A stretch of 39,200 nt of DNA, taken from the IMG/VR virus record IMGVR_UViG_3300015360_001243, positions 113,999 through 153,198 of that record. One strand, given 5' to 3'. Source of the DNA: a virus. Below the pieces are notes generated by a model. The model was not told where the DNA came from. It was given only the letters and a program-made list of their open reading frames with translations, and ran no database searches. The first letter of the stretch is position 1; each line of letters opens with the position of its first letter. The position numbers and the translations under genes are program-made. Positions 7,101 through 14,842 of the stretch are shown here, one piece after another.

Positions 7101-8888
7101 ATGAAAACGTTAGTCATTGTGGAATCTCCTGCTAAAGGACAAAAGATTCAAGAGTATCTCGGAAAAGATTTCATTGTTATGGCTAGCAAAGGTCATATTA
7201 CTGATTTAGCTAAAGGCGGGATTCATGGCCTAGGAGTTGATGTTGATAACAACTTCAAACCTAGATACGTTCTATCAGAAGATCGATTTGAGATTATGGA
7301 TGCCCTTCTAGCTACAGCTAAGAAAGTTGATCGTATCCTAGTTGCAAGCGACCCCGATCGAGAAGGAGAAGCCATTGCGTGGCATCTTGCCGATCGTCTT
7401 GCTGATACTGGCAAGCCAATCAAGCGCATGGTCTTCAATAAGATTAAGAAGGATGCCCTCCAGAAGGCTCTTAAAGAGGTTCGTGATATCGATATCAATC
7501 TCTTCCACTCCCAAGAGGCAAGGCGCATCCTGGACCGTTTGGTGGGCTTTATGGCCTCTCCATTCCTGATGAATTTCTTCGGCCCCAAACTATCGGCTGG
7601 CCGCGTCCAATCTGTTGTTACACGTATGGTCATTGACCGTGAACGAGAAATTGAAAATTTCGTCCCAGAAGACTTCTGGACAATTCAAACCAAACTAACT
7701 ACTCTTAGTGGTGAAAGTTTTGTTGCCAAATATACTGGTCGTCTTACAGTTTTAGTTGATGCGAATGCCGCCAAAGCAGGACTTAATACTAAAGATTACG
7801 TTATCTCTGAGGTTATCTCTGCGGAGGAGAAGCGAAGCCCACAAGCCCCACTTGTTACTTCAACCCTTCAACGAATTATGTCCAAGAACCATGGATTTGA
7901 TGCCGAACGTACCATGAAGGCCGCTCAAGCTCTTTACGAGAGTGGTTATGTTTCCTACATTAGAACTGACTCAGTTAGAGTTGGTGATGAAGATATTGAA
8001 GCTGTTCGTCAATGGTTAAAAGTCAATAAATATGCAGTTCCTTCCAAGCCTAATACATTCAAAAATAAGGATGCAGTTCAGGATGCTCATGAATGTATTC
8101 ATCCCACTGATTTGGATTTGAAGCCTGGTGCGCAATATGCAATCATTGATCCAGATGAGAAGCTTGTATATGAGACTATTTGGAAGAGCTTCATTGCTAG
8201 TCAGATGCCTTCGGCAGTTTATGACACGCTAAGTGTGACGGCTCACCCTCAAGGTGATATGAAGTTTAAAGTAAAAGCTGGCGGCAAGGCCCTAAAAGAT
8301 AAGGGTTATCTTCAAATGTTCGGCGTTGATGATGGCGAGGGGATTGATATTCCTGCTCTCAAAGTTGGCGATATTGTTACTTTGACTGGTACAGGCGCTC
8401 TCAAAATGGAGAAGAAGTCTACTCAACCACCTCCTCGTTTCTCTGAGGATAAGTTGATTAAGGAATTGGTCAATAAGAATATTGGACGACCAGCTACTTA
8501 TGCAGATCTTCTAAGCAAGATTTGCGCTCGTCTCTATGTAGAGAAGAAGGGTAGCGTCTATCATGCTACTGATTTAGGTAAGAAGATTACCGATGAATTA
8601 GTCAACTATTTTACATTTATGGATTACAACTACACCGCTAATATGGAACAACAGCTCGATGAAGTTGAAAGTGGAAAAGTAAATCATATTGACATGCTAA
8701 AAAAGTTTTTCCCAGAATTCAAGAACGAATTGAATAAGGCATATCTAGGTCATGGCGGAACTCTTTGCAGTAAGTGCGGAAGTCCAATGTCCGTCCGCTC
8801 TACAAAGACTGGCGACAAGTTTATGGGCTGTTCAGCCTTCCCCAAGTGTCGTAACACATTCCAGATTAATGCATCTCCTGCCGCGTAA
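7101..8888 (+). CDS. topA: DNA topoisomerase I (type IA)
   Basis: A 595-residue type IA topoisomerase, which relaxes negative supercoils through a 5'-phosphotyrosine intermediate. The TOPRIM domain starts with VIVESPAKG (5-13) and carries SDPDREGE (83-90), with D84, D86 and E88 as metal-binding acids. The active-site Tyr is Y286 in SYIRTDS. LSAGRVQS (164-171) and the later GRPATYA motif are also typical. One C-terminal four-cysteine zinc domain is present (CSKCG, later GCSAFPKC). This is shorter than E. coli TopA, which has several C-terminal zinc domains. GGAG at 7092-7095 lies 5 bases before ATG. Phages more often carry a type II enzyme, so TopA here is notable. Confidence 0.96.
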   Translation: MKTLVIVESPAKGQKIQEYLGKDFIVMASKGHITDLAKGGIHGLGVDVDNNFKPRYVLSEDRFEIMDALLATAKKVDRILVASDPDREGEAIAWHLADRLADTGKPIKRMVFNKIKKDALQKALKEVRDIDINLFHSQEARRILDRLVGFMASPFLMNFFGPKLSAGRVQSVVTRMVIDREREIENFVPEDFWTIQTKLTTLSGESFVAKYTGRLTVLVDANAAKAGLNTKDYVISEVISAEEKRSPQAPLVTSTLQRIMSKNHGFDAERTMKAAQALYESGYVSYIRTDSVRVGDEDIEAVRQWLKVNKYAVPSKPNTFKNKDAVQDAHECIHPTDLDLKPGAQYAIIDPDEKLVYETIWKSFIASQMPSAVYDTLSVTAHPQGDMKFKVKAGGKALKDKGYLQMFGVDDGEGIDIPALKVGDIVTLTGTGALKMEKKSTQPPPRFSEDKLIKELVNKNIGRPATYADLLSKICARLYVEKKGSVYHATDLGKKITDELVNYFTFMDYNYTANMEQQLDEVESGKVNHIDMLKKFFPEFKNELNKAYLGHGGTLCSKCGSPMSVRSTKTGDKFMGCSAFPKCRNTFQINASPAA

Positions 8889-8916
8889 AGAAAGAAAGAA
8901 CGAGCACACATAGGAA

Positions 8917-10248
8917 ATGACTACTAAAAATAAGAAAACTCAGGGATACCTTTCTCCTAATGAATTGGAGAAGCAGGAATCCCTGAATTCAGAGAGACTC
9001 CGTAAGTTGACGGAAGTGTCGCGAGCGCAGCCAGTCGGCGCTCCGCTAAAGGCTCGCCCTACGGCCAATTTCATTGAATTGATGAATTGGACAGTTGATA
9101 GTTTTGGACAAGAACTAAAGGACTCTAAACTATTAGAGAAGTTTGTCCATAATAGAATTATCGTGGATGGACAATTTCTTCAGTTTTGTGAAGAGGCTAA
9201 TGTAAAAGTAACTTGCCTTTATAAGGATTCGGTTATCTCCTGGAAGACTGATCATAATTTTGAAAAGTTTTTTGCACAAGGAGTATTTCGTATAGAAGCT
9301 AAGGGTGTAGAATTTCTACACGCCGCCTTGTTCCACAAGGGTAACCAACATGAAGATGAAGTAAGTTTCTTCGTGGTAGTTTCTCAAGGAAACTATGAGG
9401 CCTACCTTGAATTACGTAATAAGTTTGATACTTGGATGGCTGAGCGTGATAGAAGCAACCTTCACATTCGAGTAATTGATGGTGAGGATCTTCCTTATAC
9501 CAAGGATGCGAAGTGGGCGGACCTCTTTCTCCCAGAAGATATTAAGACGGAAGTTAAAGAACTAGTAGAAAATTTCCTAGCTTCTAAGGATTTCTATATC
9601 GAAAAGAAGATTCCATGGAAGCGTGGTGTTTTATTGTTCGGTCAACCTGGTAACGGCAAGACCTCAATTATCCGTACGATTATCTCGGAATACAACTTCA
9701 AACCTGTAACTTTTGTGCCAGGAGCCAATGCCGAAGCAATGCGCGAGGCCTTTTCCTATGCCGAAGAGCAGAGCCCGGCCCTATTATACATCGAAGATTT
9801 AGATTCTCTTATTGAGAATGGAATGGATATTTCTACCTTCCTTAATCTTCTAGATGGTATTTCAGCTAAAAATGGTTTATTGGTCATGGCTACGGCCAAT
9901 GATGTTAGAAAATTAAAGGCTAACATTATGAAAAGACCATCAAGATTTGACAGAAAATTCGAAATTCCTGTTCCAAATCAAGAAATGTCTCATATATATC
10001 TTAAAAAGTGGTTTGGAACCATCATCTCGGCAGCTAAGCTCCGAGAGCTATCCAAGCTAGCTGAGAAACATGAACTGTCATATGCTTATTTGAAAGAACT
10101 TTATATCTCTTCTATGTTTGAGGCGTTATCTAATAACCGTAAGACTCCGACTGTGAAAGATATTGATAATACTTTTGCTAGACTTATCAGAGAAAAAAAC
10201 AGCTCTGATACTGGGACTGAAATTAATACCGACAAATACTTTAAGTGA
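8917..10248 (+). CDS. AAA+ ATPase, BCS1-like
   Basis: A 443-residue protein with an N-terminal domain of about 220 residues of unknown type, followed by an AAA+ module. It has Walker A GQPGNGKT (242-249), Walker B LLYIEDLD (289-296), a sensor-1 ATAN segment and RPSRFDRKF carrying the arginine finger region, then a small helical lid. The ED-LD form of Walker B and the segment order resemble BCS1 and related AAA ATPases, which act as hexameric unfoldases or translocases. The substrate is unknown. It lies between topA and the bS21 gene. A partnership with the separate M41 peptidase at 25076 is conceivable but not shown by linkage. Confidence 0.88.
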   Translation: MTTKNKKTQGYLSPNELEKQESLNSERLRKLTEVSRAQPVGAPLKARPTANFIELMNWTVDSFGQELKDSKLLEKFVHNRIIVDGQFLQFCEEANVKVTCLYKDSVISWKTDHNFEKFFAQGVFRIEAKGVEFLHAALFHKGNQHEDEVSFFVVVSQGNYEAYLELRNKFDTWMAERDRSNLHIRVIDGEDLPYTKDAKWADLFLPEDIKTEVKELVENFLASKDFYIEKKIPWKRGVLLFGQPGNGKTSIIRTIISEYNFKPVTFVPGANAEAMREAFSYAEEQSPALLYIEDLDSLIENGMDISTFLNLLDGISAKNGLLVMATANDVRKLKANIMKRPSRFDRKFEIPVPNQEMSHIYLKKWFGTIISAAKLRELSKLAEKHELSYAYLKELYISSMFEALSNNRKTPTVKDIDNTFARLIREKNSSDTGTEINTDKYFK

Positions 10249-10272
10249 AAGTTAAAACGGGTCAACTGGACA

Positions 10273-10653
10273 ATGAAAGATAATAGTTATAAGAAGCAAC
10301 CAAGGAGATATCCTTCAAAAAAGGCACCGAAGGGAGGTGAATCGCAGCCAGTCGTAGTCAACGACAAATTTGCACATATCGAACCTGTGCAGGCCCAACC
10401 CTTGGAAGTCAAAGTATACAATGGTAACTTTGATAAAGCTCTCAGAGCATTTAGGGCTCTAGTTCAAAAGGAACGTATTCTCTCTGTTTACAAAGAGAAT
10501 CAATCGTTCGAAAAACCCTCTGATAAACGCAGGAGAAAGCGTAACGAGATGAAGAGGAAACGTCATGAAATGAACAACCCTCGACCTGAGGGCCATTCTG
10601 GCGGTGGCAAGAAGAACTTCAAGCCACGCTCCAAGTCTCAGTCTCCAGAATGA
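10273..10653 (+). CDS. rpsU: Ribosomal protein bS21 homologue with extended N-terminus
   Basis: Residues 44-100 of this 126-residue protein match bS21: VKVYNGNFDKALRAFR, a KERIL segment, then FEKPSDKRRRKR followed by an Arg/Lys-rich helix. bS21 binds the small ribosomal subunit near the anti-Shine-Dalgarno region and affects mRNA choice. Cellular bS21 is about 70 residues; this one adds about 43 N-terminal residues and a Gly/Lys/Ser-rich tail. Phage bS21 homologues are reported from several large and marine phages and are thought to replace the host protein to favour phage mRNAs. That function is inferred here. The gene lies 24 bases after the AAA+ gene and 6 bases before the next. Confidence 0.85.
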   Translation: MKDNSYKKQPRRYPSKKAPKGGESQPVVVNDKFAHIEPVQAQPLEVKVYNGNFDKALRAFRALVQKERILSVYKENQSFEKPSDKRRRKRNEMKRKRHEMNNPRPEGHSGGGKKNFKPRSKSQSPE

Positions 10654-10659
10654 GTAACG

Positions 10660-11394
10660 ATGTCAACTGATAAAAAAGTTAAGGTTTACAAAAATCCGGC
10701 AAGGAATCGCCCGGAAGCCCATAAGCAATATGTGCCACAGTATCAACTTCTAGGTGTTGAACCTGAAGAATACAAAAGCCCGTTATCACCTGGCTACAAA
10801 CCAGTTGTGGCAACGCCATCCACTGATAATCCACGAACTCCTAGGGCCGTCATTAGACAGCCTTATGCTGAGTCCGTTCCATCTCCAATTGGTAGGGGTC
10901 GAGGACTTATACCTAATGTTGGAAACAATATGGAACAGACTTGGTCTGGAGTAGATGGTGAAGTCATTGTGGATGATATTAGCGTAGACCCTAACCAGAC
11001 TATGGTTGACAATAATGATTTCGTCAGTGCAGCCGCCCTTGGGCTGCCTGAAGAGACGGAAGAGGAGCTACCCTCTTTAGATGAGGTAGAAAATCCTCCT
11101 CGCAAGCAATTTGCGGTACCAGAAGAATCAAAATCATTTCTTACCAAAAATGAACTAGAAGATGCTCTTTCTCATGAATATCTTTCAACTGTTATTAAAC
11201 AGTTAGAGGAAGATGATTATCTATTACTAGTATCTGGGCAAGCAATTTGTTCAGGTCCAGAAGAATATGTTCAAGAGCAAACTAGACTTCTCATTTTCGG
11301 AGAACATGAATTGTATAATGGTAATCCCGTCTCAGTTGATGATATAGTAGTTATTAAGAGAGCCAAAATAAAGGTTGGCGTATTCTTAGAATAA
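10660..11394 (+). CDS. Hypothetical acidic protein
   Basis: A 244-residue protein of unknown family. The first ~110 residues are Pro/Tyr/Arg-rich and likely disordered (NPARNRPEAHK, SPLSPGYKP, PIGRGRG). The middle is strongly acidic (EETEEELPSLDEVE). The C-terminal ~80 residues look folded: a helical segment (ELEDALSHEYLSTVIKQLE), then beta strands (YLLLVSGQAI and later RAKIKVGVFLE). It directly follows the bS21 gene by 6 bases and precedes another Pro-rich protein. No catalytic motif is seen. Confidence 0.75.
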   Translation: MSTDKKVKVYKNPARNRPEAHKQYVPQYQLLGVEPEEYKSPLSPGYKPVVATPSTDNPRTPRAVIRQPYAESVPSPIGRGRGLIPNVGNNMEQTWSGVDGEVIVDDISVDPNQTMVDNNDFVSAAALGLPEETEEELPSLDEVENPPRKQFAVPEESKSFLTKNELEDALSHEYLSTVIKQLEEDDYLLLVSGQAICSGPEEYVQEQTRLLIFGEHELYNGNPVSVDDIVVIKRAKIKVGVFLE

Positions 11395-11403
11395 GGTACT
11401 ACT

Positions 11404-12216
11404 GTGACTACGGAACCACGCAAAGCTTCAGACATTTTACTTGAGCTAGAGAAAAAGCTAGATATTGCTTTGAATATCATTCGTACTCAGGATTTGAATA
11501 TTAAAATTCTTTCCAATAAGCTAAACGGCATTGTTGAGACTTTAGAAAAGAAATCGATTGAGACGCCGAAATTTACTGTAGAGGCTATTAATTCTATTCC
11601 TCAAGCTAGGATGTTGCCGCCTCAAGTTCAAGTTGGGGATGATCGAAATCTTCTAGTTTCTCCTGATGATAAATTACCGTTAGAAACTGAGCCAAGAGGA
11701 TTTAGAAGAACTTCTAGGCCAGAAACTTTTGCTGGCGATGATGCTTATCTTGCCAAACCTTCTGGAGCGGTTACTCCTAAGTATCCGGTACAGATGCCTG
11801 GTGCGCCTCCTGGAAGAAATCCTAACGCTCCTCCGCCTGGTAGAGAGGCCGAAGTTGTGGTCCCTGCTCAGCCAAAGCCTAAAGTAGCGGTGGCCCCAGC
11901 GCCAGAGCCAACGAAACAACAACAAGTATTACTTCAAAACGCCGTTCCAGTAATGCAAAGAGTGGTTAATGCTCATGGTAAATCTTTGTTTTTGGCTGAT
12001 GTAGAAATTATTGATTTAACTACTATGCAGCAGGTCGTTAAGACCAGGACTAATGGAACAGGTAAATGGATGGCTTCTTTAGGTATCGGTGATTATCGTG
12101 TTATCATCCGTAAGCTAGAGGCTGCTACTAAGGAAAGACTAGAAGTGACACAAGAAATCCATATCGATGGAAGTCAGTCACCTTTTGAGCTTCAGACCGT
12201 AATTATCAAATCATAA
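11404..12216 (+). CDS. Coiled-coil and Pro-rich protein with C-terminal beta-sandwich domain
   Basis: A 270-residue protein starting at GTG 11404. Residues 7-50 form a probable coiled coil (ASDILLELEKKLDIAL and following). Residues 95-175 are a Pro/Ala/Gly-rich linker with repeated PPGR and AP motifs. The last ~85 residues resemble a carboxypeptidase-regulatory or PEGA-like beta sandwich: a VVNAHGKSLFLADVEI strand pair, then TRTNGTGKWMASLGIGDYRV. Such domains are common in phage structural and adhesion proteins. This is a domain-level resemblance only; function is unknown. The next gene begins after a 37-base gap that holds a hairpin. Confidence 0.75.
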   Translation: MTTEPRKASDILLELEKKLDIALNIIRTQDLNIKILSNKLNGIVETLEKKSIETPKFTVEAINSIPQARMLPPQVQVGDDRNLLVSPDDKLPLETEPRGFRRTSRPETFAGDDAYLAKPSGAVTPKYPVQMPGAPPGRNPNAPPPGREAEVVVPAQPKPKVAVAPAPEPTKQQQVLLQNAVPVMQRVVNAHGKSLFLADVEIIDLTTMQQVVKTRTNGTGKWMASLGIGDYRVIIRKLEAATKERLEVTQEIHIDGSQSPFELQTVIIKS

Positions 12217-12231
12217 AGAATCTCGTAGATC

Positions 12232-12253
12232 GCCGATCTGATATATAATCGGC
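12232..12253 (+). promoter_or_regulatory. Hairpin enclosing a GATATATA box, directly before the methyltransferase start
   Basis: GCCGAT (12232-12237) and ATCGGC (12248-12253) are perfect inverted repeats. They enclose TGATATATA, and GATATATAAT spans 12240-12249. The start codon follows at 12254 without a Shine-Dalgarno. If TATATAAT acts as a -10 element, transcription would begin at or next to the ATG and the message would be nearly leaderless. Alternatively the repeat could be an operator or an RNA hairpin. The inverted repeat is seen; its role is inferred. Confidence 0.45.
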
Positions 12254-12937
12254 ATGCCACAAACATATAAAGTAATAGTTGCCGACCCGCCTTGGCCTTT
12301 CAAAGATACTCTCAAGATGTCTGACGTAGCTCGTGGAGCCGCAGCCAACTATGATTTGATGTCTATGAAAGATATTAAAGAACTTCCTATGAAGCAGTTT
12401 GCTGATTCAGATGGATGTGTATTGGCATTATGGGTTCCATCATCTCTACTTCAAGATGGTTTAGATACCATGAAGGCTTGGGGCTTTGATCATAAGCAAA
12501 CTTATATTTGGGTTAAAACTAGAAAACAAGAAAGTTTAAAAAAGATTTTCTTCAAGACAGCTTTAGAAATTATTCAAGATATGAATGCTAAAGTTCCTAA
12601 GAAAAAGATTCTAAATAACTTCTCAATGAATCTAAATGCTGCGTTGGCTTTTGGTATGGGACGATTATTTAGACAGACTCACGAAATAGCGTTAATTGGA
12701 ACAAGTAATAAAGGGATATATAAATCACTGAAGAACAAATCTCAACGTTCTGTTAGTTTGGCCCCGAATCTAAAACACTCTTCAAAACCAGATGACTTGC
12801 AAAAGTCTCTGGAAGAAATGTTTCCATCGGGTAAGAAACTAGAATTGTTTGCTCGCAGGCGCCTGGATGGTTGGACCTGTTTGGGTAATGAGATTTGCAA
12901 CGGGGAAGACATCAGGGATTCGCTCGCCAAATTATAA
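12254..12937 (+). CDS. MT-A70-family N6-adenine DNA methyltransferase
   Basis: A 227-residue protein with the catalytic DPPW motif at residues 11-14 (VIVADPPWPF), a LALWVPSS strand, a WGFDHKQTYIWVK segment and a conserved GMGRLFRQTHEIALIG region. These are typical of MT-A70 methyltransferases that methylate adenine N6 using S-adenosylmethionine. The C-terminal part (HSSKPDD, then KLELFARRRLDGW) completes the usual family pattern. No linked restriction enzyme is clear, although an HNH nuclease gene follows. In a phage it probably modifies its own DNA, perhaps for protection from host restriction. Target sequence is unknown. Confidence 0.92.
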   Translation: MPQTYKVIVADPPWPFKDTLKMSDVARGAAANYDLMSMKDIKELPMKQFADSDGCVLALWVPSSLLQDGLDTMKAWGFDHKQTYIWVKTRKQESLKKIFFKTALEIIQDMNAKVPKKKILNNFSMNLNAALAFGMGRLFRQTHEIALIGTSNKGIYKSLKNKSQRSVSLAPNLKHSSKPDDLQKSLEEMFPSGKKLELFARRRLDGWTCLGNEICNGEDIRDSLAKL

Positions 12938-12987
12938 GAATTCCTACTGCGTCTTGACTTCCTAATTTTAAGGATTATTGTGTCATC

Positions 12988-13500
12988 ATGGCTAAGAAAA
13001 CGTTACTATTAAATGCTAGCTACGAAGTGCTTTCTTTCATTCCAGAGAGAAAAGTTTTCAAGCTCTTGTTCAAAGACAAGGTTGAGGTAATCTCAGCTTG
13101 GGACGATTACATCATCTGGGGCTCTGGAAAGTTGAAGCACCCCTCTATTTTGAGATTGAAGAATCATGTTCGTAGGAACTACTTCAACTCTAACTTCAGT
13201 CGTAAGGCTCTAGTTAAAAGAGATAGAAGCACTTGCCAATATTGTGCAAGAAAGCTTACAGCATCTCAAATTACCATTGACCACGTCCTTCCAAGGGCGC
13301 AAGGCGGTATTACGTCCTTCACTAACTGTGTTGCATGTTGCCAAATCTGTAACAACAAGAAGGCCGATAGGACGCCGGAACAAGCCAGCATGGTTCTTCT
13401 CAAGAGACCTACTCATCCATCATTTTCAGCACATGCTTACGTGGCAGATCCACAAGAGCATTGGCATAATGACTGGGATGACTTTTTAGGAAATTCATAA
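12988..13500 (+). CDS. HNH endonuclease family protein
   Basis: A 170-residue protein with a basic N-terminal domain and a zinc-associated HNH module: CQYC (83-86), IDHVLPRAQGG with D98-H99, N113, then CQIC (118-121) and NNKKADRT. The module matches the common bacterial and phage HNH family. Intron-type homing, genome processing and defence roles all exist in the family; the sequence does not choose among them. The gene stands alone after the methyltransferase and is followed by a terminator, so it likely ends a transcription unit. A TTGACT at 12954-12959 is a possible -35 element, but no convincing -10 is seen. Confidence 0.9.
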   Translation: MAKKTLLLNASYEVLSFIPERKVFKLLFKDKVEVISAWDDYIIWGSGKLKHPSILRLKNHVRRNYFNSNFSRKALVKRDRSTCQYCARKLTASQITIDHVLPRAQGGITSFTNCVACCQICNNKKADRTPEQASMVLLKRPTHPSFSAHAYVADPQEHWHNDWDDFLGNS

Positions 13501-13556
13501 AAAGACGGTATCTCATTGAGATTACTCATGAAAAAGGTAATTAATGTATGGTTTAT

Positions 13557-13590
13557 AAGGGGATAAGGTGAAAGCTTTATCCCCTTTAAT
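13557..13590 (+). terminator. Strong hairpin terminator after the HNH gene
   Basis: AAGGGGATAA (13557-13566) pairs perfectly with TTATCCCCTT (13577-13586) around a 10-base loop, followed by T-A-A-T. The T tract is short, but the ten-pair stem and the position 57 bases after a stop codon support termination. The 13501-13643 gap is the largest in the window and otherwise holds the GATATATA box for the next gene. Confidence 0.75.
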
Positions 13591-13626
13591 CATTCAATAT
13601 TACAGAATACTAGAATAGTCTCTCTC

Positions 13627-13636
13627 GATATATAGG
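13627..13636 (+). promoter_or_regulatory. GATATATAGG promoter-like box
   Basis: GATATATAGG lies 7 bases before ATG 13644, with GGACGG also able to act as a weak ribosome binding site. It belongs to a recurrent set of GATATATA boxes found in gaps between genes. It follows the terminator at 13557-13590, so a new transcript must start here. The element recalls T4 late promoters (TATAAATA), but its function is inferred. Confidence 0.5.
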
Positions 13637-13643
13637 ACGGACC

Positions 13644-13889
13644 ATGACCAAGGTAAGCTGTAACTGCATAGTGTGTGCTCAAGAATTTGATTCAGATGAC
13701 CTACAGAGCGTAGCCTTGTCCGAAATCAACGTGACCAATTTTAAGGTCTGTCAGGCATGCTTTGATAGTTCAGATCCAGCCGAGGATTATCGTGAAGTAC
13801 GTTCCGTAGTCGAATGGTATTCTACAGCTACAACAGCCAAGTACTATTACAATGAAGTCAAGGACATTCTAAAGTCAAGAAAAGATTAA
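13644..13889 (+). CDS. Small zinc-ribbon-like protein
   Basis: An 81-residue protein with CNCIVC (C6, C8, C11) and VCQAC (C32, C35) flanking a short beta-like segment, a plausible zinc ribbon. An acidic and aromatic helical tail follows (DPAEDYREVRSVVEWY). I do not recognise the family. It starts a transcription unit after a strong terminator and a GATATATA box. Its stop is immediately adjacent to the end of the convergent minus-strand gene. Confidence 0.7.
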   Translation: MTKVSCNCIVCAQEFDSDDLQSVALSEINVTNFKVCQACFDSSDPAEDYREVRSVVEWYSTATTAKYYYNEVKDILKSRKD

Positions 13890-14051
13890 TCATAGTAGTT
13901 CTATGATAATTACTTTACCGCCTTCATCTTTTTCTTCTTCCTCTTCTTGCTGAGGCTTCTCTATTGGAGGGTACAACTCAATATGCAGGGGCAGCGGCTC
14001 ATTTTCTTTCTTGCGCTCTGGCGTATGAATGAAAGGGATAAAAGGATACAT
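13890..14051 (-). CDS. 53-residue acidic hypothetical protein on the minus strand
   Basis: A short gene read right to left. The ATG is the complement of 14049-14051, and GGAGG (complement of 14057-14061) lies 5 bases upstream, one of the best ribosome binding sites in the window. The product begins MYPFIPFIHTPERKK. It has a PLPLHIELYPP segment, a run of five Glu, and a closing GKVIIIELL. This Pro-rich, Glu-rich, hydrophobic-end pattern is not what a random shadow frame gives. Upstream in-frame ATGs (14090, 14135) overlap the divergent + strand gene and are less likely. The function is unknown. Confidence 0.65.
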   Translation of the reverse strand: MYPFIPFIHTPERKKENEPLPLHIELYPPIEKPQQEEEEEKDEGGKVIIIELL

Positions 14052-14088
14052 AGAAACCTCCGCTGTATTAATATGTTGGAATATACTC

Positions 14089-14289
14089 ATGTTATGTCCC
14101 AACTGTGCCAAACTAGCTGCGTTACAAACTAACAAGACTTGTAATCGTTGTCAATCTCCCGTTTTCACTAATATTTCTGTGTTATGCGAGAACTGTTCCA
14201 ATGGTTCTCAGCAATGTGCTGTGTGTCTAAAGAAGATAATTCCGTTGGGCGCAAATGCCAAAAGAGGCTGCAACTGCGGGCGTAAGTAA
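14089..14289 (+). CDS. Small protein with multiple zinc-knuckle cysteines
   Basis: A 66-residue protein with five cysteine clusters: CPNC, CNRC, CENC, CAVC and a final CNC. This suggests two zinc ribbons. I chose ATG 14089 because the cysteine pattern starts at its third residue, and the longer frame from 14029 would run across the minus-strand gene and its ribosome binding site. GGAAT upstream (14079-14083) is a weak ribosome binding site. It is divergent from the 13890-14051 gene, with only 37 bases between the two starts for both promoters. Confidence 0.65.
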   Translation: MLCPNCAKLAALQTNKTCNRCQSPVFTNISVLCENCSNGSQQCAVCLKKIIPLGANAKRGCNCGRK

Positions 14290-14299
14290 GTTATATAGG
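14290..14299 (+). promoter_or_regulatory. GTTATATAGG promoter-like box before deformylase
   Basis: GTTATATAGG begins right after the stop at 14287-14289 and ends 6 bases before ATG 14306. It differs from the 13627 box by one base. The spacing to the start codon is nearly the same in both, which suggests a shared element. Promoter function is inferred. Confidence 0.4.
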
Positions 14300-14305
14300 T
14301 AAGTA

Positions 14306-14836
14306 ATGATTATTGTTAACAATGAAGAAGCTCTCCGCGTTAAATGCGAAGATGTGAAGCCTGAAGAAGTGGCTGAACTGATTGCGACATTAGAAGCGGA
14401 ACTCAATAATGCTAACCGTTTAGGTCGTGGCGGGATTGGTTTGGCGGCCCCTCAAATTGGGATCGCTAAAAACATCGCTATCGTTCGACTAGGACCATCC
14501 GCTAATATCGATCTAGTTAACTGTAAATTAGATAAAGGTTTTGATCCAACTCTTTTTAAAGATGAAGGATGTTTATCATTCCCTGGACGAGTAGAAGATA
14601 CTACTCGTTTTCAGGAAGTACATATTATTAACAATCTCGTGTATCCACATTCTTTTGTTGCTACTGGATTAATAGCGGTTGTTTGTCAACATGAATTAGA
14701 TCATTTGAATGAAACTTTGATTATGGATCGTAAGGTCCCTAAGTTAGTTCCAATAGTTAATAAGAAAAAGGCTGGCCCAAACGATCCCTGCACTTGTGGG
14801 TCGGGTAAGAAATATAAAAAGTGCTGTAATAAGTGA
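14306..14836 (+). CDS. def: Peptide deformylase with C-terminal SEC-C zinc motif
   Basis: A 176-residue protein. It has all three deformylase motifs: GIGLAAPQ (43-50), EGCLS (87-91, metal ligand C89) and QHELDH (128-133, with H129, E130 and H133). Deformylase removes the formyl group from the first Met of new proteins at the ribosome. After residue 155 comes an unusual tail, [18 protein letters not shown], matching the SEC-C zinc motif of the SecA C-terminus (C162, C164, C173, C174). SEC-C motifs are known to bind SecB or ribosomes, so the tail may recruit the enzyme to its site of action. That is inferred. Confidence 0.95.
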   Translation: MIIVNNEEALRVKCEDVKPEEVAELIATLEAELNNANRLGRGGIGLAAPQIGIAKNIAIVRLGPSANIDLVNCKLDKGFDPTLFKDEGCLSFPGRVEDTTRFQEVHIINNLVYPHSFVATGLIAVVCQHELDHLNETLIMDRKVPKLVPIVNKKKAGPNDPCTCGSGKKYKKCCNK

Positions 14837-14842
14837 GGACCA

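Noticed and set aside
13528-13566. A 12-codon frame (ATG to TAA) ahead of the terminator
   Set aside because: It has no ribosome binding site, is very short and ends inside the terminator stem; a leader-peptide role cannot be supported.
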